This document shows, piece after piece, positions 1-9,421 of a stretch of DNA of 64,000 bases. The first letter of the stretch is position 1, and each line of letters opens with the position of its first letter. The DNA is from an uncultured Oxalobacter sp. (GTDB lineage Bacteria; Pseudomonadota; Gammaproteobacteria; Burkholderiales; Burkholderiaceae_D), in contig CAKRSU010000001.1 of NCBI GenBank assembly GCA_934401755.1, positions 105,871 through 169,870 on the forward strand, written 5' to 3'. The position numbers and the translations under genes are program-made. Below the pieces are notes generated by a model that saw only the letters and a program-made list of their open reading frames with translations, was not told the origin of the DNA and did not search any database.

Positions 1-197
1 CCATTGAAAACTTAATGAAAAATAGAACCGTCTTTGTCATTGCACACCGATTATCAACTGTGCGCAATGCTGACAAAATTGTCGTGATCAATGAAGGTGA
101 AATTGCAGAAATTGGCTCTCATGACGAATTAATTGTCAAAGAAGGGGGCTTTTATCGTGCGCTATATAATGCCCAATTCCAAAAGACTCTGTCTTAA
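1..197 (+). CDS. msbA: Lipid A export ABC transporter MsbA-like, C-terminal end (partial)
   Basis: Only the last ~64 codons lie in the window; the reading frame is open to base 3. What is seen is the end of an ABC ATPase domain: the H-loop in VIAHRLSTVRNADKI and the following INEGEIAEIGSHDELI stretch, which in exporter-type ABC proteins follows Walker B. The MsbA assignment (flipping lipid A-core across the inner membrane) is inferred from this exporter-type tail and from the next gene, a YejM/PbgA-like envelope protein, plus the LPS genes downstream. Another exporter half-transporter of the same family is possible because the membrane domain is outside the window. Confidence 0.7.
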   Translation, partial: IENLMKNRTVFVIAHRLSTVRNADKIVVINEGEIAEIGSHDELIVKEGGFYRALYNAQFQKTLS

Positions 198-233
198 CAC
201 CAACACAATATAGAGAAATTGAAAAGCAAATTC

Positions 234-2105
234 ATGATAAAACGACGCGACTACCGCTATTTCCTAAGTTCTGAGCAAACATCGACTCATCTTTTTCTCT
301 ATTATCTCTTTTCTGCCATTATTACCGCTTTATTGGGCACATTGATTTTATGCCGCAATTTATCCGTATATGGGACCGATAAATGGGAAATTTCCGCATA
401 TTTTTACTTCGTTCTATATGGCATGAGTTGGTATGGCACGGCATTAACATGTGCCACCCTCCCCGCTTTTTTACTGCACCGATTTCATCTAAAAAAAACA
501 GGACTATTTCTCCAATATATTTTAAATAGTAGCTTTCTAATATTTATCACTGCAGATACTTTCGTCTATAACCTATTTCGGTTACATCCCAATATGGCAA
601 TGCTTCAAATGACTTTGTTGGGAGGAGGAAAAATTGTCCGTTTTACGGGCAGTATGATCATTCAAACCATTGTATTGACATTGATTGTTCTTTTTTGTAC
701 GGGCATTTGCCTATTAGGTGCTTATTATCTGACTCAACGTTGTCCTTGGCCCAAAATCATATTTTTCTCTCTCTTTGGATTGCTAATTACAACCCAAATC
801 ATTTATGGCATTGCTTATGCTTTTCACAAACAAACGATCACGGCCGTCTCCGAGATCATGCCGCTTAATAAACCGCTTACCTTTAACCGATTACTAGTTA
901 GATGGCATCTCGTTGATGCAGATACGGTAAATGCCAATAATTTAAATCTCCAAAATTCTCAACATAAAATGAACTATCCGTTACATCCATTGGACTGTAG
1001 CGAACCTGTTCCTCAATATAACATTGTCTTCATCTATGTTGATTCATTGCGTGCAGACATGCTAGACAAAGATGTGATGCCAAACGCATGGGCATTTGGA
1101 CAAGAAAATATTCGCTTCAATGACCATATTTCGGGTGGCATTAATACCCGTCATGGCATATTTACGCTTTTTACGGGACTGCCTGGCTCATATTGGCAAA
1201 AAGCATTATCAACAAAAACGCCATCCATTTTGATACAAGCTCTTTTACAACGCCAATATGCCATTAATGCTTTTACTGGTGCAGGCCTTACGATGCCAGA
1301 ATTTAACCGTACTGTTTTTGCTACGGTCAAAAATCTACGGATCACACCACGTGGTGATACCGTTTATCAACGAGATGATAATGCAGTTGAAGATTTTATG
1401 AACTGGCAGGCTCAACTTCCCAAAACGCAGCCCTTTTTTAGCTTCATTTTCTTTGATAATGTTCATGCTTATGATTTTCCTGAAGATGCCCAACACACTC
1501 CCTTTAAGCCCTATTGGGAAGAGGTCAATAATCTTCAATTAAATAACGATTTTGATCCAAAACCCTATCTAAATCGTTATAAAAATGCGGTGCATTATGC
1601 CGATATTAATATCGGAAAAGTACTCACTTATCTCAAACAAAAACACTTACTAGAAAATACCATTGTTGTCATCGGATCCGACCATGGGGAAGAATTTAAC
1701 GACAGTCATCAAAATTATTGGGGACACAATGGCAACTTTATGGAATACCAAGCTAAAGTCCCCATGATCATTCACTGGCCAGGTAAAGAAAAAGGAGAAA
1801 TCAACTATCGGACATCAGGACTTGATATGGTACCAACACTATTACCACAAGCTCTTGGCTGTAAAAATCCAACAACGGACTATTCAGTAGGCACCCCACT
1901 ATTTACACAGGAAAACCGAAGAAATTGGGTCTATGTGAGCAATTACACTCAAGACGCTTTTATAGAACCTAATCGGATTATTCTGATTAATCCCGTTGGG
2001 ATGATGCAATATTTAGATCCTAACTATCGCCCTGCAACCGATACAACACCGCCTGCTTTTTTATCGACAATCTTAGAAGAAAGTTCTCGATATCTGAAAA
2101 AATAA
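234..2105 (+). CDS. yejM: YejM/PbgA-like inner-membrane sulfatase-fold protein
   Basis: A protein of about 623 residues with several hydrophobic segments in the first ~210 residues and a periplasmic alkaline-phosphatase/sulfatase-fold domain after about residue 260. Visible landmarks are NIVFIYVDSLRADM, the GGINTRHGIF stretch where the nucleophile Thr/Ser sits, IGSDHGEEF with a metal-type D-H pair, and VPMIIHWPG. Length and order match E. coli YejM (PbgA/LapC), which senses periplasmic LPS and controls LpxC stability. Unlike E. coli YejM, which lost much of the catalytic site, the DHG motif is retained, so enzymatic activity remains possible. A TTG at 219 is an alternative start; the ATG at 234 is preferred. 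It follows the msbA-like gene closely and is probably co-transcribed with it. Confidence 0.75.
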   Translation: MIKRRDYRYFLSSEQTSTHLFLYYLFSAIITALLGTLILCRNLSVYGTDKWEISAYFYFVLYGMSWYGTALTCATLPAFLLHRFHLKKTGLFLQYILNSSFLIFITADTFVYNLFRLHPNMAMLQMTLLGGGKIVRFTGSMIIQTIVLTLIVLFCTGICLLGAYYLTQRCPWPKIIFFSLFGLLITTQIIYGIAYAFHKQTITAVSEIMPLNKPLTFNRLLVRWHLVDADTVNANNLNLQNSQHKMNYPLHPLDCSEPVPQYNIVFIYVDSLRADMLDKDVMPNAWAFGQENIRFNDHISGGINTRHGIFTLFTGLPGSYWQKALSTKTPSILIQALLQRQYAINAFTGAGLTMPEFNRTVFATVKNLRITPRGDTVYQRDDNAVEDFMNWQAQLPKTQPFFSFIFFDNVHAYDFPEDAQHTPFKPYWEEVNNLQLNNDFDPKPYLNRYKNAVHYADINIGKVLTYLKQKHLLENTIVVIGSDHGEEFNDSHQNYWGHNGNFMEYQAKVPMIIHWPGKEKGEINYRTSGLDMVPTLLPQALGCKNPTTDYSVGTPLFTQENRRNWVYVSNYTQDAFIEPNRIILINPVGMMQYLDPNYRPATDTTPPAFLSTILEESSRYLKK

Positions 2106-2189
2106 ATGGCACTCTTTTAATATCGTTTCATTATCCTTATGATCGGCAATAACAAAATCATGGAGCGATTAACTTAAAACTAAGCAATA

Positions 2190-2813
2190 TTAATTGCCAA
2201 CACGATTGGGATCAATATCAAATTTTGCTAAAAATGCTTGCACAGATGGAGTCTCCATAAAAGCTTTCCAGCGCCGTTCTTGCTTTTTATGACAAAGAAA
2301 CGTAAACCATCGAGATAATGGGATTCCTGCTCGTTCTCCCAGATTATCACAAGCAACAGGGCGATATTCATTCAGACTGACTTGTTGACATAAAATATTG
2401 TAAGACTGTAACGGTAACGTTTGAATCTCATTATCATGTAAATATCTTTTTAAACGACGAAATATCCCTAAAATTCTTTTTACATCTTCAGATGTTTCAC
2501 ACTCTTTCATTAACTTTTGTAATGTTTTTGCAGGAGTTCCATCATAATTCTTAATCAAATCATAGATATACCCTGTTCCTATATCTGTTTCAATTTGCCC
2601 GTGATAACGAGGGATACCACTCCAATCTTTAAGACTACGATTTAATATTTCATAGTATTTTAATTCCCGAACAATCTCTTTTTTTGCGCTAGTCGAAGGG
2701 TTATAAATGACCTTAATGCATTGATCCGGATTTTCAGGGTGAGGAAAACACTTACGATGTGCACCAATACCAAAAGGTTCTAAATTCGAGATATGAATGA
2801 TTTTGTTGGCCAT
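2190..2813 (-). CDS. yrbL: YrbL-family protein kinase-like protein
   Basis: A 207-residue protein that resembles E. coli YrbL (PhoP-regulated network protein family) along its whole length: an N-terminal FGIGAHRKCFPHPENP loop, a CIKVIYN strand with a likely ATP-binding Lys, RELKYYEILNRSLKDWSGIP, then TDIGTGYIYDLI, and a C-terminal VACDNLGER segment at the position of a kinase metal-binding Asp. The family has a small kinase-like fold; its substrate is not known to me. The ATG at 2813 is chosen over a TTG at 2822 because the homologue starts there. It is convergent with the yejM-like gene and sits among LPS genes, which suggests an envelope-related role but does not prove it. Confidence 0.85.
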   Translation of the reverse strand: MANKIIHISNLEPFGIGAHRKCFPHPENPDQCIKVIYNPSTSAKKEIVRELKYYEILNRSLKDWSGIPRYHGQIETDIGTGYIYDLIKNYDGTPAKTLQKLMKECETSEDVKRILGIFRRLKRYLHDNEIQTLPLQSYNILCQQVSLNEYRPVACDNLGERAGIPLSRWFTFLCHKKQERRWKAFMETPSVQAFLAKFDIDPNRVGN

Positions 2814-3054
2814 CTCTGACAACTTTCTGGGAATATAAAAAAATTATTGCGATTACCTTATACAATTTTATCAAATAAGTATTGTTCCTTCTTGATTCGA
2901 TTTAAAAGACAAAAAGCAAATTATTCATTATGAAATCAAATAAAGTCTTTGATCTTGCAAACAATAAATAATCACCATAACTTGCAAGTTCTCCATGCAT
3001 TAAGTAGGATAATTATCATTAGCATCATATCTGTGAATATCCAATTTTTTCATT

Positions 3055-4524
3055 ATGATAAACATTCAACCGGTCATTTTATGTGGAGGGTCCGGAACCC
3101 GTTTGTGGCCATCATCCCGCTCAAAATATCCCAAACAATTCATGGCATTAGGCAACGGTAGTTCTCTATTTGCAGAAACATTAAAAAGAATTGAAGGCAT
3201 AAAACAAGCACAAGATGCGATTATCATTAGCAACAATGAATACCGTTTCTATATTGAACAATGCTTAAAAAATACCCATCAATCAGGAACGATCATTTTA
3301 GAACCAGAAGGACGCAATACTGCACCAGCGATTGCTCTTGCCGCTTTTGCAACTTTAGAATCAGAAGATGCTTTAATGCTAGTGATGCCTTCTGATCATA
3401 TATTTCAGCAAAATAACGCGTTTCATCAAGCCGTAGCATCAGCCCGATCTGTTGCTGAGCAAAATTATCTCGTCACATTTGGGATTACACCCACTTGTCC
3501 TGAAACAGGCTATGGCTATATTAAACAAGGATTAGCTATAAATTCTTATAGCTACCAAGTTGCTTGTTTTTTAGAAAAACCACAAAAAGAAAAAGCACAA
3601 GCCATGCTATCAGAAGGCGGATATTATTGGAACGCTGGTATCTTTTTATTTAAAGCATCCGTTTACTTATCAGAACTTAAAAAATACGCACCGACCATTT
3701 ATCATACGGTTGAATCTGCTTGGAAAAAACGCCATCATGATTTAGCCTTTATCCGCCCAGATGAAAGCTTCAAAAACGCCCCTTCAACTTCCATTGATTA
3801 TTCAATTATGGAGCATTCTGATCAAGTTGCGGTTGTTCCAATGAATGGAGGATGGAGTGATCTTGGTTCTTGGGAATCTTTTTACGAAATCGCCCCAAAA
3901 GACAAAAATGGGAATGCCTGTGAAGGAGAAATTGTCACAACAGATTCCTCAAACTGCTATTTAAAAAGCACCGGACGACTTGTTGCTGCAGTTGGTATTC
4001 ATAACTTGGCCGTTATTGAAACAAAAGACGCCGTTTTAGTTGCTGACCGTGAGAAAACGCAAGATGTAAAAACCATTGTCAATTTATTAAAAGCAAATCA
4101 TCGCAATGAAGCGGATTCACATCCATTAGTTTATCGTCCTTGGGGATGGTACGAAACTTTAGCTCTTTCAGAGCGTTTCCAAGTTAAACGAATCACCGTG
4201 TATCCAGGCGCTGAAAATTCTTTACAAATGCACTATCACCGTGCAGAACACTGGATCATTGTACGAGGCACTGCAGAAATCACCATAGGAAATGAAAAAA
4301 GACTGATCTCTGAAAACGAATCGGTCTATGTCCCACTTGGCACCAAACATCGCATCAAAAATCCAGGCACACTTCCTCTAGAATTTATCGAAGTACAAAC
4401 CGGCGCTTATCTCGGTGAAGATGATATTGTACGATTTGAGGATAATTACGGCCGAGCAAACGTTAATGAAAAAAGCACATCCTTTGCAAAAGCCACTACA
4501 CATTGCATCGTTAAGGAGAAATAA
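3055..4524 (+). CDS. manC: Bifunctional mannose-1-phosphate guanylyltransferase / mannose-6-phosphate isomerase (type II)
   Basis: A 489-residue enzyme with two domains. The N-terminal nucleotidyltransferase carries GGSGTRLWP at residues 11-19 followed by SRSKYPKQF, the product-binding FLEKP near residue 170 and a GWSDLGSW segment. The C-terminal cupin, from about residue 350, has the metal-binding MHYHRAEHWIIVRG stretch typical of the type II phosphomannose isomerase. It makes GDP-mannose from Man-1-P and interconverts Fru-6-P and Man-6-P. The stop codon is directly followed by the manB start (no spacing), so the two form one transcription unit supplying GDP-mannose for LPS or O-antigen. Confidence 0.95.
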   Translation: MINIQPVILCGGSGTRLWPSSRSKYPKQFMALGNGSSLFAETLKRIEGIKQAQDAIIISNNEYRFYIEQCLKNTHQSGTIILEPEGRNTAPAIALAAFATLESEDALMLVMPSDHIFQQNNAFHQAVASARSVAEQNYLVTFGITPTCPETGYGYIKQGLAINSYSYQVACFLEKPQKEKAQAMLSEGGYYWNAGIFLFKASVYLSELKKYAPTIYHTVESAWKKRHHDLAFIRPDESFKNAPSTSIDYSIMEHSDQVAVVPMNGGWSDLGSWESFYEIAPKDKNGNACEGEIVTTDSSNCYLKSTGRLVAAVGIHNLAVIETKDAVLVADREKTQDVKTIVNLLKANHRNEADSHPLVYRPWGWYETLALSERFQVKRITVYPGAENSLQMHYHRAEHWIIVRGTAEITIGNEKRLISENESVYVPLGTKHRIKNPGTLPLEFIEVQTGAYLGEDDIVRFEDNYGRANVNEKSTSFAKATTHCIVKEK

Positions 4525-5874
4525 ATGAATTTATCCGGCTTTAAAGCCTATGATATCCGTGGTCAAGTCCCTTCTATACTTAATATTGATTTTGCCCAAA
4601 AATTAGGATTTGCTTTTGCCAAAGAATTTAATGCCCAAAAAGTAGTTATTGGCCATGATGCTCGTCTGTCAGGCCCAGCACTTTACCAAGCACTTACAAA
4701 AGGACTTTGCGCCGCCGGAGTTGATGTTACAGGTATCGGGTTATGTGGAACAGAAGAAATCTATTTTGCATCATTTGCCAAAGATTTTGACGGCGGCATC
4801 ATGATTACAGGCAGCCACAATCCTGCAGATGAAAATGGATTTAAAATCGTCCGAAAAGGGGCCATTCCTGTTAGTGGAGATTCAGGACTTTTTGCTATTC
4901 GAGATCGAATGGCAACGATTAAAACACTACCGCAATCTGTATCTGGAACTTTCCACGAAGAGTCTTTTCGTCAAGATTATATTCACCATTTACTCCGTTA
5001 TATCCGACCCAATACTTTAAAACCCATGAAAATTATTGCGAATCCAGGGAATGGATGCGCCGGATTAGTCATGCAAGAACTTGCCAAACAATTACCTTTA
5101 GATATCACCATTATCCATGGTAATCCAGATGGCACTTTTCCAAATGGCGTCCCAAATCCGCTACTGCCTGAAAATCGGCAAATAACGGCAAAAGCAGTCA
5201 TTCAAAATAACGCAGATTTAGGCATCGCATGGGATGGTGATTTTGATCGTTGTTTCTTTTTCGATGAAAACGGAACTTTTATCGAAGGATATTATTTGGT
5301 CGGAATGATCGCACAAGCATTACTGAAAACCAATCCTCATGCAAAAATCATTCATGATCCTCGTCTCATATGGAATACTCAGACAGTTGTTCAGCAAGCT
5401 GGCGGTCTTGCTATTGAATCAAAAACCGGACATGCTTTTATTAAAGAACGCATGCGCTCAGAAAATGCCCTTTATGGTGGTGAAATGAGTGCTCATCATT
5501 ATTATCGTGATTTTGCTTATTGCGACTCTGGCATGATCACCTGGCTTTTGGTCGTTCAGTTACTCAGTGATACGGGGAAAACACTCTCTGAATGTGTTTC
5601 GTCTTATCAAGAATCATTTCCTTGTAGTGGAGAAATGAATTCAACCGTCAAAGATATTCAAGCAACAATTTCAAAGATTGAAAAGATTTACGCTAACCAA
5701 CCTAATGCTCAAATCTCAAGAACAGATGGTCTTTCAATTGCTTTTCCTAATTGGCGTTTTAATTTGCGTGCGTCAAATACAGAACCAGTCCTTCGACTAA
5801 ATGTAGAAAGCAAAGGAAATCCTTCTTTAATGGAAGAAAAAACACAAGAATTATTAGAAATTATTCGAAAATAA
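4525..5874 (+). CDS. manB: Phosphomannomutase
   Basis: A 449-residue alpha-D-phosphohexomutase. The phosphoserine loop TGSHNPADENGFKIV lies near residues 95-109, the Mg-binding loop DGDFDRCFFFD near 237-247, a GGEMSAHHYY sugar-specificity loop near 315, and the C-terminal phosphate-binding RASNTEPVLRL near 415. It converts Man-6-P to Man-1-P, the substrate for the guanylyltransferase encoded immediately upstream; start and stop codons abut. Some members of the AlgC branch also act on glucose phosphates, which could feed the rhamnose pathway here. A short stem-loop follows the stop. Confidence 0.94.
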   Translation: MNLSGFKAYDIRGQVPSILNIDFAQKLGFAFAKEFNAQKVVIGHDARLSGPALYQALTKGLCAAGVDVTGIGLCGTEEIYFASFAKDFDGGIMITGSHNPADENGFKIVRKGAIPVSGDSGLFAIRDRMATIKTLPQSVSGTFHEESFRQDYIHHLLRYIRPNTLKPMKIIANPGNGCAGLVMQELAKQLPLDITIIHGNPDGTFPNGVPNPLLPENRQITAKAVIQNNADLGIAWDGDFDRCFFFDENGTFIEGYYLVGMIAQALLKTNPHAKIIHDPRLIWNTQTVVQQAGGLAIESKTGHAFIKERMRSENALYGGEMSAHHYYRDFAYCDSGMITWLLVVQLLSDTGKTLSECVSSYQESFPCSGEMNSTVKDIQATISKIEKIYANQPNAQISRTDGLSIAFPNWRFNLRASNTEPVLRLNVESKGNPSLMEEKTQELLEIIRK

Positions 5875-5885
5875 AATTTACTCAT

Positions 5886-5914
5886 AAGGATAGAGAAAAT
5901 TCTTCCCTATCCTT
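5886..5914 (+). terminator. Possible terminator of manC-manB
   Basis: An 8-bp perfect inverted repeat, AAGGATAG and CTATCCTT, separated by a 13-base loop, begins 11 bases after the manB stop and is followed by a pyrimidine-rich stretch. The U-run is weak, so this is a moderate call. Confidence 0.45.
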
Positions 5915-5984
5915 CTTCTATTTGACAGACTATCTTATAAAAAACACCCTTTGTTCTTCAATGCATTTTGATGAGTATTATTGA

Positions 5985-7166
5985 ATGTTTAGTATTAATT
6001 CTTTCACATCTTTCATTAAGCAATTAAACCGAAAAAGACTTGAACGTAAAAAAGAAAAAATTATTTTTAAAGATGATATTGCGCCAAGACACATCGATTT
6101 TCCTAAAACAATCAAACGAATTTTATTCATCGTAACTTCTGGAGGATTTGGAGATGCGATTTATCTTGCTGGATTATTCAAAACACTTTCCGAAGATGGC
6201 TATTTCATTGATATCGCCACAATAAACTTACAATTTCCACGCTTTTCTAACTTAGCATTTATTGAAACTTGTTTCAGATTAGAGAACACAGACGATTGTC
6301 TCGCTGCTCTTGAAAAACAGCCCGATATACTGATTGACTTGACATGGAATGGCATTAAATTTTGGGAAATTCGTAACACTTTACTCAAAAAAGCAACTTG
6401 TTATAAAGCAACAACGAGTCCAATTTGTGCCAAACTTAATTTATTTGATGCGCATACCAATTTTTGGAACGTTGCCCATATATCAAAAAGGTTAGCATTT
6501 ATTCGAAATTTTATACAAGAAGGGGAAGGTAAAATTCCCAATGAAAAGAATCTTTCTCCGATACTTCCCTATATCCAAATTTCAAATAATGAGGAAACTA
6601 ACGCTCAAAACTTTATTCATCAAATCAAAACTCATCATCAAATGATTGTGCTCCTCAATGGCATCGCAGGAGAACAAGACCGATGTTTATCGGACGCTCA
6701 GATTCAAACAATTCTTGATAAATTAAAAACTTTCAAAAATATTAGAATCCTTTTAAAGAACGATTTATGCCAAAGATTATCTTCTAATCAGATTGTTGCG
6801 CTACCAACAACTTCTTTTACAGAATTTGCGGCTATTTGTAAAAACTGTGATGTGATTATATCGGTCGATACTTCTGTCATTCATATTGCTTCAGCTTTCA
6901 ATAAACCCACTATCGGTATTTTTGCCCCCAATGACCGGGATTTTTATCCTAAATATAGTACATATGATACCTATGCCCCCATTAGTGACCTATCGTTTAT
7001 TGAATCATTTGATGATCCGGCACTAGTTGTTGACGAACTAGGCATTCGAAACGTTAAAATGCAATATATGAATACAATTCCTGCCGATCTACTAGCCAAT
7101 CATATTTATGCAGATCTCCAAAAAATATTGATACAACAAGAAAAAAAAATCAAATGTAATCAATAA
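5985..7166 (+). CDS. Glycosyltransferase family 9 (heptosyltransferase-like)
   Basis: A 393-residue GT-B glycosyltransferase. A short basic N-terminal region (KRLERKKEK) precedes a Rossmann start IKRILFIVTSGGFGDAIYLAGLF, the nucleotide-binding half contains ISVDTSVIHIASAFNKP and IGIFAPNDRDFYPKY, the signature of GT9 enzymes such as WaaC/WaaF. The donor could be ADP-heptose or another activated sugar; this cannot be read from the sequence. The gene stands alone on the plus strand after the manCB terminator and overlaps the 3' end of the convergent GT4 gene by 7 bases. It is more divergent than the WaaF homologue at 43.7 kb, so it is probably an accessory core or O-chain enzyme. Confidence 0.75.
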   Translation: MFSINSFTSFIKQLNRKRLERKKEKIIFKDDIAPRHIDFPKTIKRILFIVTSGGFGDAIYLAGLFKTLSEDGYFIDIATINLQFPRFSNLAFIETCFRLENTDDCLAALEKQPDILIDLTWNGIKFWEIRNTLLKKATCYKATTSPICAKLNLFDAHTNFWNVAHISKRLAFIRNFIQEGEGKIPNEKNLSPILPYIQISNNEETNAQNFIHQIKTHHQMIVLLNGIAGEQDRCLSDAQIQTILDKLKTFKNIRILLKNDLCQRLSSNQIVALPTTSFTEFAAICKNCDVIISVDTSVIHIASAFNKPTIGIFAPNDRDFYPKYSTYDTYAPISDLSFIESFDDPALVVDELGIRNVKMQYMNTIPADLLANHIYADLQKILIQQEKKIKCNQ

Positions 7167-8488
7167 TCCGTTAACAATTTTTTTTGAAGCATCTTAAAGC
7201 TTTGTTGCCAATTAGGAAACTGATTCGCTTTAGGCATGGGAACGGATTCCCCGCGAATAATCTTTTCATGGAGCTGCTTAATCGCTTCTGCTAATTCATT
7301 GCCGCCACCGGAAAAATAAGTAGCTCCATTTTGGGCAATTTCCTTAAAAATGGGAAGATCTCGTAATAATAAAGGACGCCCAAACCATGCCCCTTCTGCA
7401 ACAGGTAATCCATACCCTTCCGCTTTTGAGGCTAAAACAACGGCTTCTGCATGACGATATAAACAATGAAGCGCAATATCATCTATATTGTCAAACCAAA
7501 CAAGCAATTTACCATTTTGAGGATGACTTTTGATTTTGTCAGTAACCTGTTTGACTTTCCATCCTTTGCGCCCAACAATCACTAAACGTAATTGCAATCC
7601 TTCTGCCCAAAGCTTTTCAAAACCAGATAGCAAATCATCATGCCCTTTACGCAATTCAACCGTTCCTACTTGCATAAAATATGGTATTTTGTCAGTCGCA
7701 ATTGACAAAACAGCGCTATCATGACATTGATCATCTAATGCAATATCAGACTGCAGATCGGCGCCCAAATGAAACCAAATTTTTTGAAATCCTTTGGGCA
7801 ATTGGATCTTTTCTTTTTTAACCCATGTTTCAAATGCCGCCAAAGTCGTCTGGGAATTCGCAAAAATACCATCATAGCGAATAATTAAATACAACCAATC
7901 ATGAAGATGACGAGTATCACGATCACGCGAAAACTCAGGTTGCAAAACCGCAATCAAATCATGCACCATGCATAATACTCGAACTCCAACAGCACGCATT
8001 GCTTGAAAGGCTTCATGTTCAAAAGTTAATTCATTCGGATTAACGGTCACATTAAGAAAAATATCACCTGCAGCAACAGCCATGATGTTTTCTGGCACAT
8101 TTAATTCTCTTCCCGTCAATGCTTTAGCTTGAGACTTTGCAATGTTGAAAACTCCAGTTTCTAAATCAGCATAAACTGGAATCAACTCAACGTCATTGGA
8201 CAATATCCCTTCTTTAGCAAGGCTTTTTACAACGCGAGGAATCCCCGAACGATTGTCAATATAAGCAACAGCACTTAAATTCAGGAAAATCCGTGCCTTT
8301 CCATCAGCAGGACGTAACTGAAACATCTGCTTGGCCTGTAATGCCGTTAAAGGTTCACGATGCTGATTTCCCAAAGGAATTCCCGCAAAATAAAGACGAC
8401 GCCTAAAATTAGGAAGTAATACTTCTTTTACCAAAGGAAAAATGGTTCGCTCTAAACCATTTTTTGTTTGTTGATAAGACTTTTTCAT
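7160..8488 (-). CDS. Glycosyltransferase family 4
   Basis: A 442-residue GT-B enzyme. The C-terminal GT4 domain is clear: MQVGTVELRKGHDDLL, LVIVGRKGWK, a DNIDDIALHCLYRHAEAVVL segment and the E-x7-E type signature in SKAEGYGLPVAEGAWFGRP. The N-terminal ~120 residues include DGKARIFLNLSAVAYIDNRSG, often seen in mannosyltransferases of rhamnan or O-antigen synthesis, so a mannosyl or rhamnosyl donor is plausible given manCB and rml nearby. The start codon overlaps the tail of waaP with no gap, indicating a waaP-GT4 operon read on the minus strand. Confidence 0.85.
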   Translation of the reverse strand: MKKSYQQTKNGLERTIFPLVKEVLLPNFRRRLYFAGIPLGNQHREPLTALQAKQMFQLRPADGKARIFLNLSAVAYIDNRSGIPRVVKSLAKEGILSNDVELIPVYADLETGVFNIAKSQAKALTGRELNVPENIMAVAAGDIFLNVTVNPNELTFEHEAFQAMRAVGVRVLCMVHDLIAVLQPEFSRDRDTRHLHDWLYLIIRYDGIFANSQTTLAAFETWVKKEKIQLPKGFQKIWFHLGADLQSDIALDDQCHDSAVLSIATDKIPYFMQVGTVELRKGHDDLLSGFEKLWAEGLQLRLVIVGRKGWKVKQVTDKIKSHPQNGKLLVWFDNIDDIALHCLYRHAEAVVLASKAEGYGLPVAEGAWFGRPLLLRDLPIFKEIAQNGATYFSGGGNELAEAIKQLHEKIIRGESVPMPKANQFPNWQQSFKMLQKKLLTDY

Positions 8489-9301
8489 TTATAAATGGCG
8501 TTTCTTTTTTAGATTTTCTTGATGACGTTCCATTCGGACAACCCTTGAATGAGCAGAAGCAATTAAAGAGGCCTCTTTTTTCAAAATTTCAGGTAATGGC
8601 ATTTGAAAATACACTTTCAAAAAACGGAATATATCACGCACAGAAATCTCTTTAATTTCTCTTGCTGAAAATAGTAATCCAATCAAATCCTTATCACGCC
8701 ATCGCGTTGGAACTTTATTTCGTAACTGCGCCCGATGTAAATCAATCACTGAAATTTTAAGCGCTTCTTCTTGCCCTTTTTGCGGATCAAATGGCATCTG
8801 AATTAGATAATGCACTAAATAACAATCTCGATGATTGATGCCACAATCATGCATTCCTCGAACCATTTTTGCAACGCGGCGAATAATCAACCGTTTAACA
8901 GTTGGCGATGGATGATAGCTCAAAATAAAATTACGGACATTGCATGTTGGAGACAAATCTTTTGTAATGATAAAAGAAGTTTTTGAAAAAGGATTACCAT
9001 TTTCCTCTCCAAAAGCGACCCCTTCCATCGTATCAATACCATGCTTTGCCAACCGATGAATCGCATACCATTCACGATCAGCCCCTAATACAGGAAGTCG
9101 CAAACGAATAAGACTTTTTATGATTTCTTTAATCTTGGTACCATGATGCAATTTCAGATAATAGCTCGCACCATTAACATCAAAACGCAGTGTCCGACGG
9201 CTTTCTAACGCACGCATCACATCGCCGGAAATCTTTTCAACTTCGTCAAATGGATCTTTATTTTTCCATAATGTCTGAAATGGCTCTTTCAATACCAGCA
9301 T
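8489..9301 (-). CDS. waaP: Lipopolysaccharide core heptose(I) kinase
   Basis: A 270-residue eukaryotic-like kinase closely resembling E. coli RfaP/WaaP: N-terminal LVLKEPFQTLWKNKDPF, a YYLKLHHGTKIKEII strand with the ATP-contacting Lys, LPVLGADREWYAIHRL, the catalytic loop INHRDCYLVH (HRD near residues 157-159) and the metal-binding ISVIDLHRAQ near 184-193, followed by RWRDKDLIGL. WaaP phosphorylates the first heptose of the inner core, a modification important for outer-membrane integrity. The ATG at 9301 is preferred to the GTG at 9307 because it matches the family start. It is followed directly by the GT4 gene. Confidence 0.95.
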   Translation of the reverse strand: MLVLKEPFQTLWKNKDPFDEVEKISGDVMRALESRRTLRFDVNGASYYLKLHHGTKIKEIIKSLIRLRLPVLGADREWYAIHRLAKHGIDTMEGVAFGEENGNPFSKTSFIITKDLSPTCNVRNFILSYHPSPTVKRLIIRRVAKMVRGMHDCGINHRDCYLVHYLIQMPFDPQKGQEEALKISVIDLHRAQLRNKVPTRWRDKDLIGLLFSAREIKEISVRDIFRFLKVYFQMPLPEILKKEASLIASAHSRVVRMERHQENLKKKRHL

Positions 9302-9421
9302 GGTCACTCACAATTAAACACAACGCCGAAACATAATTCGCTTTATAAATGTCATTTTAACCTGTTATCTGGCCAACTCCACAAAGTATCTTCAAAAACA
9401 ATACCCTAACAAACTTTCAAG

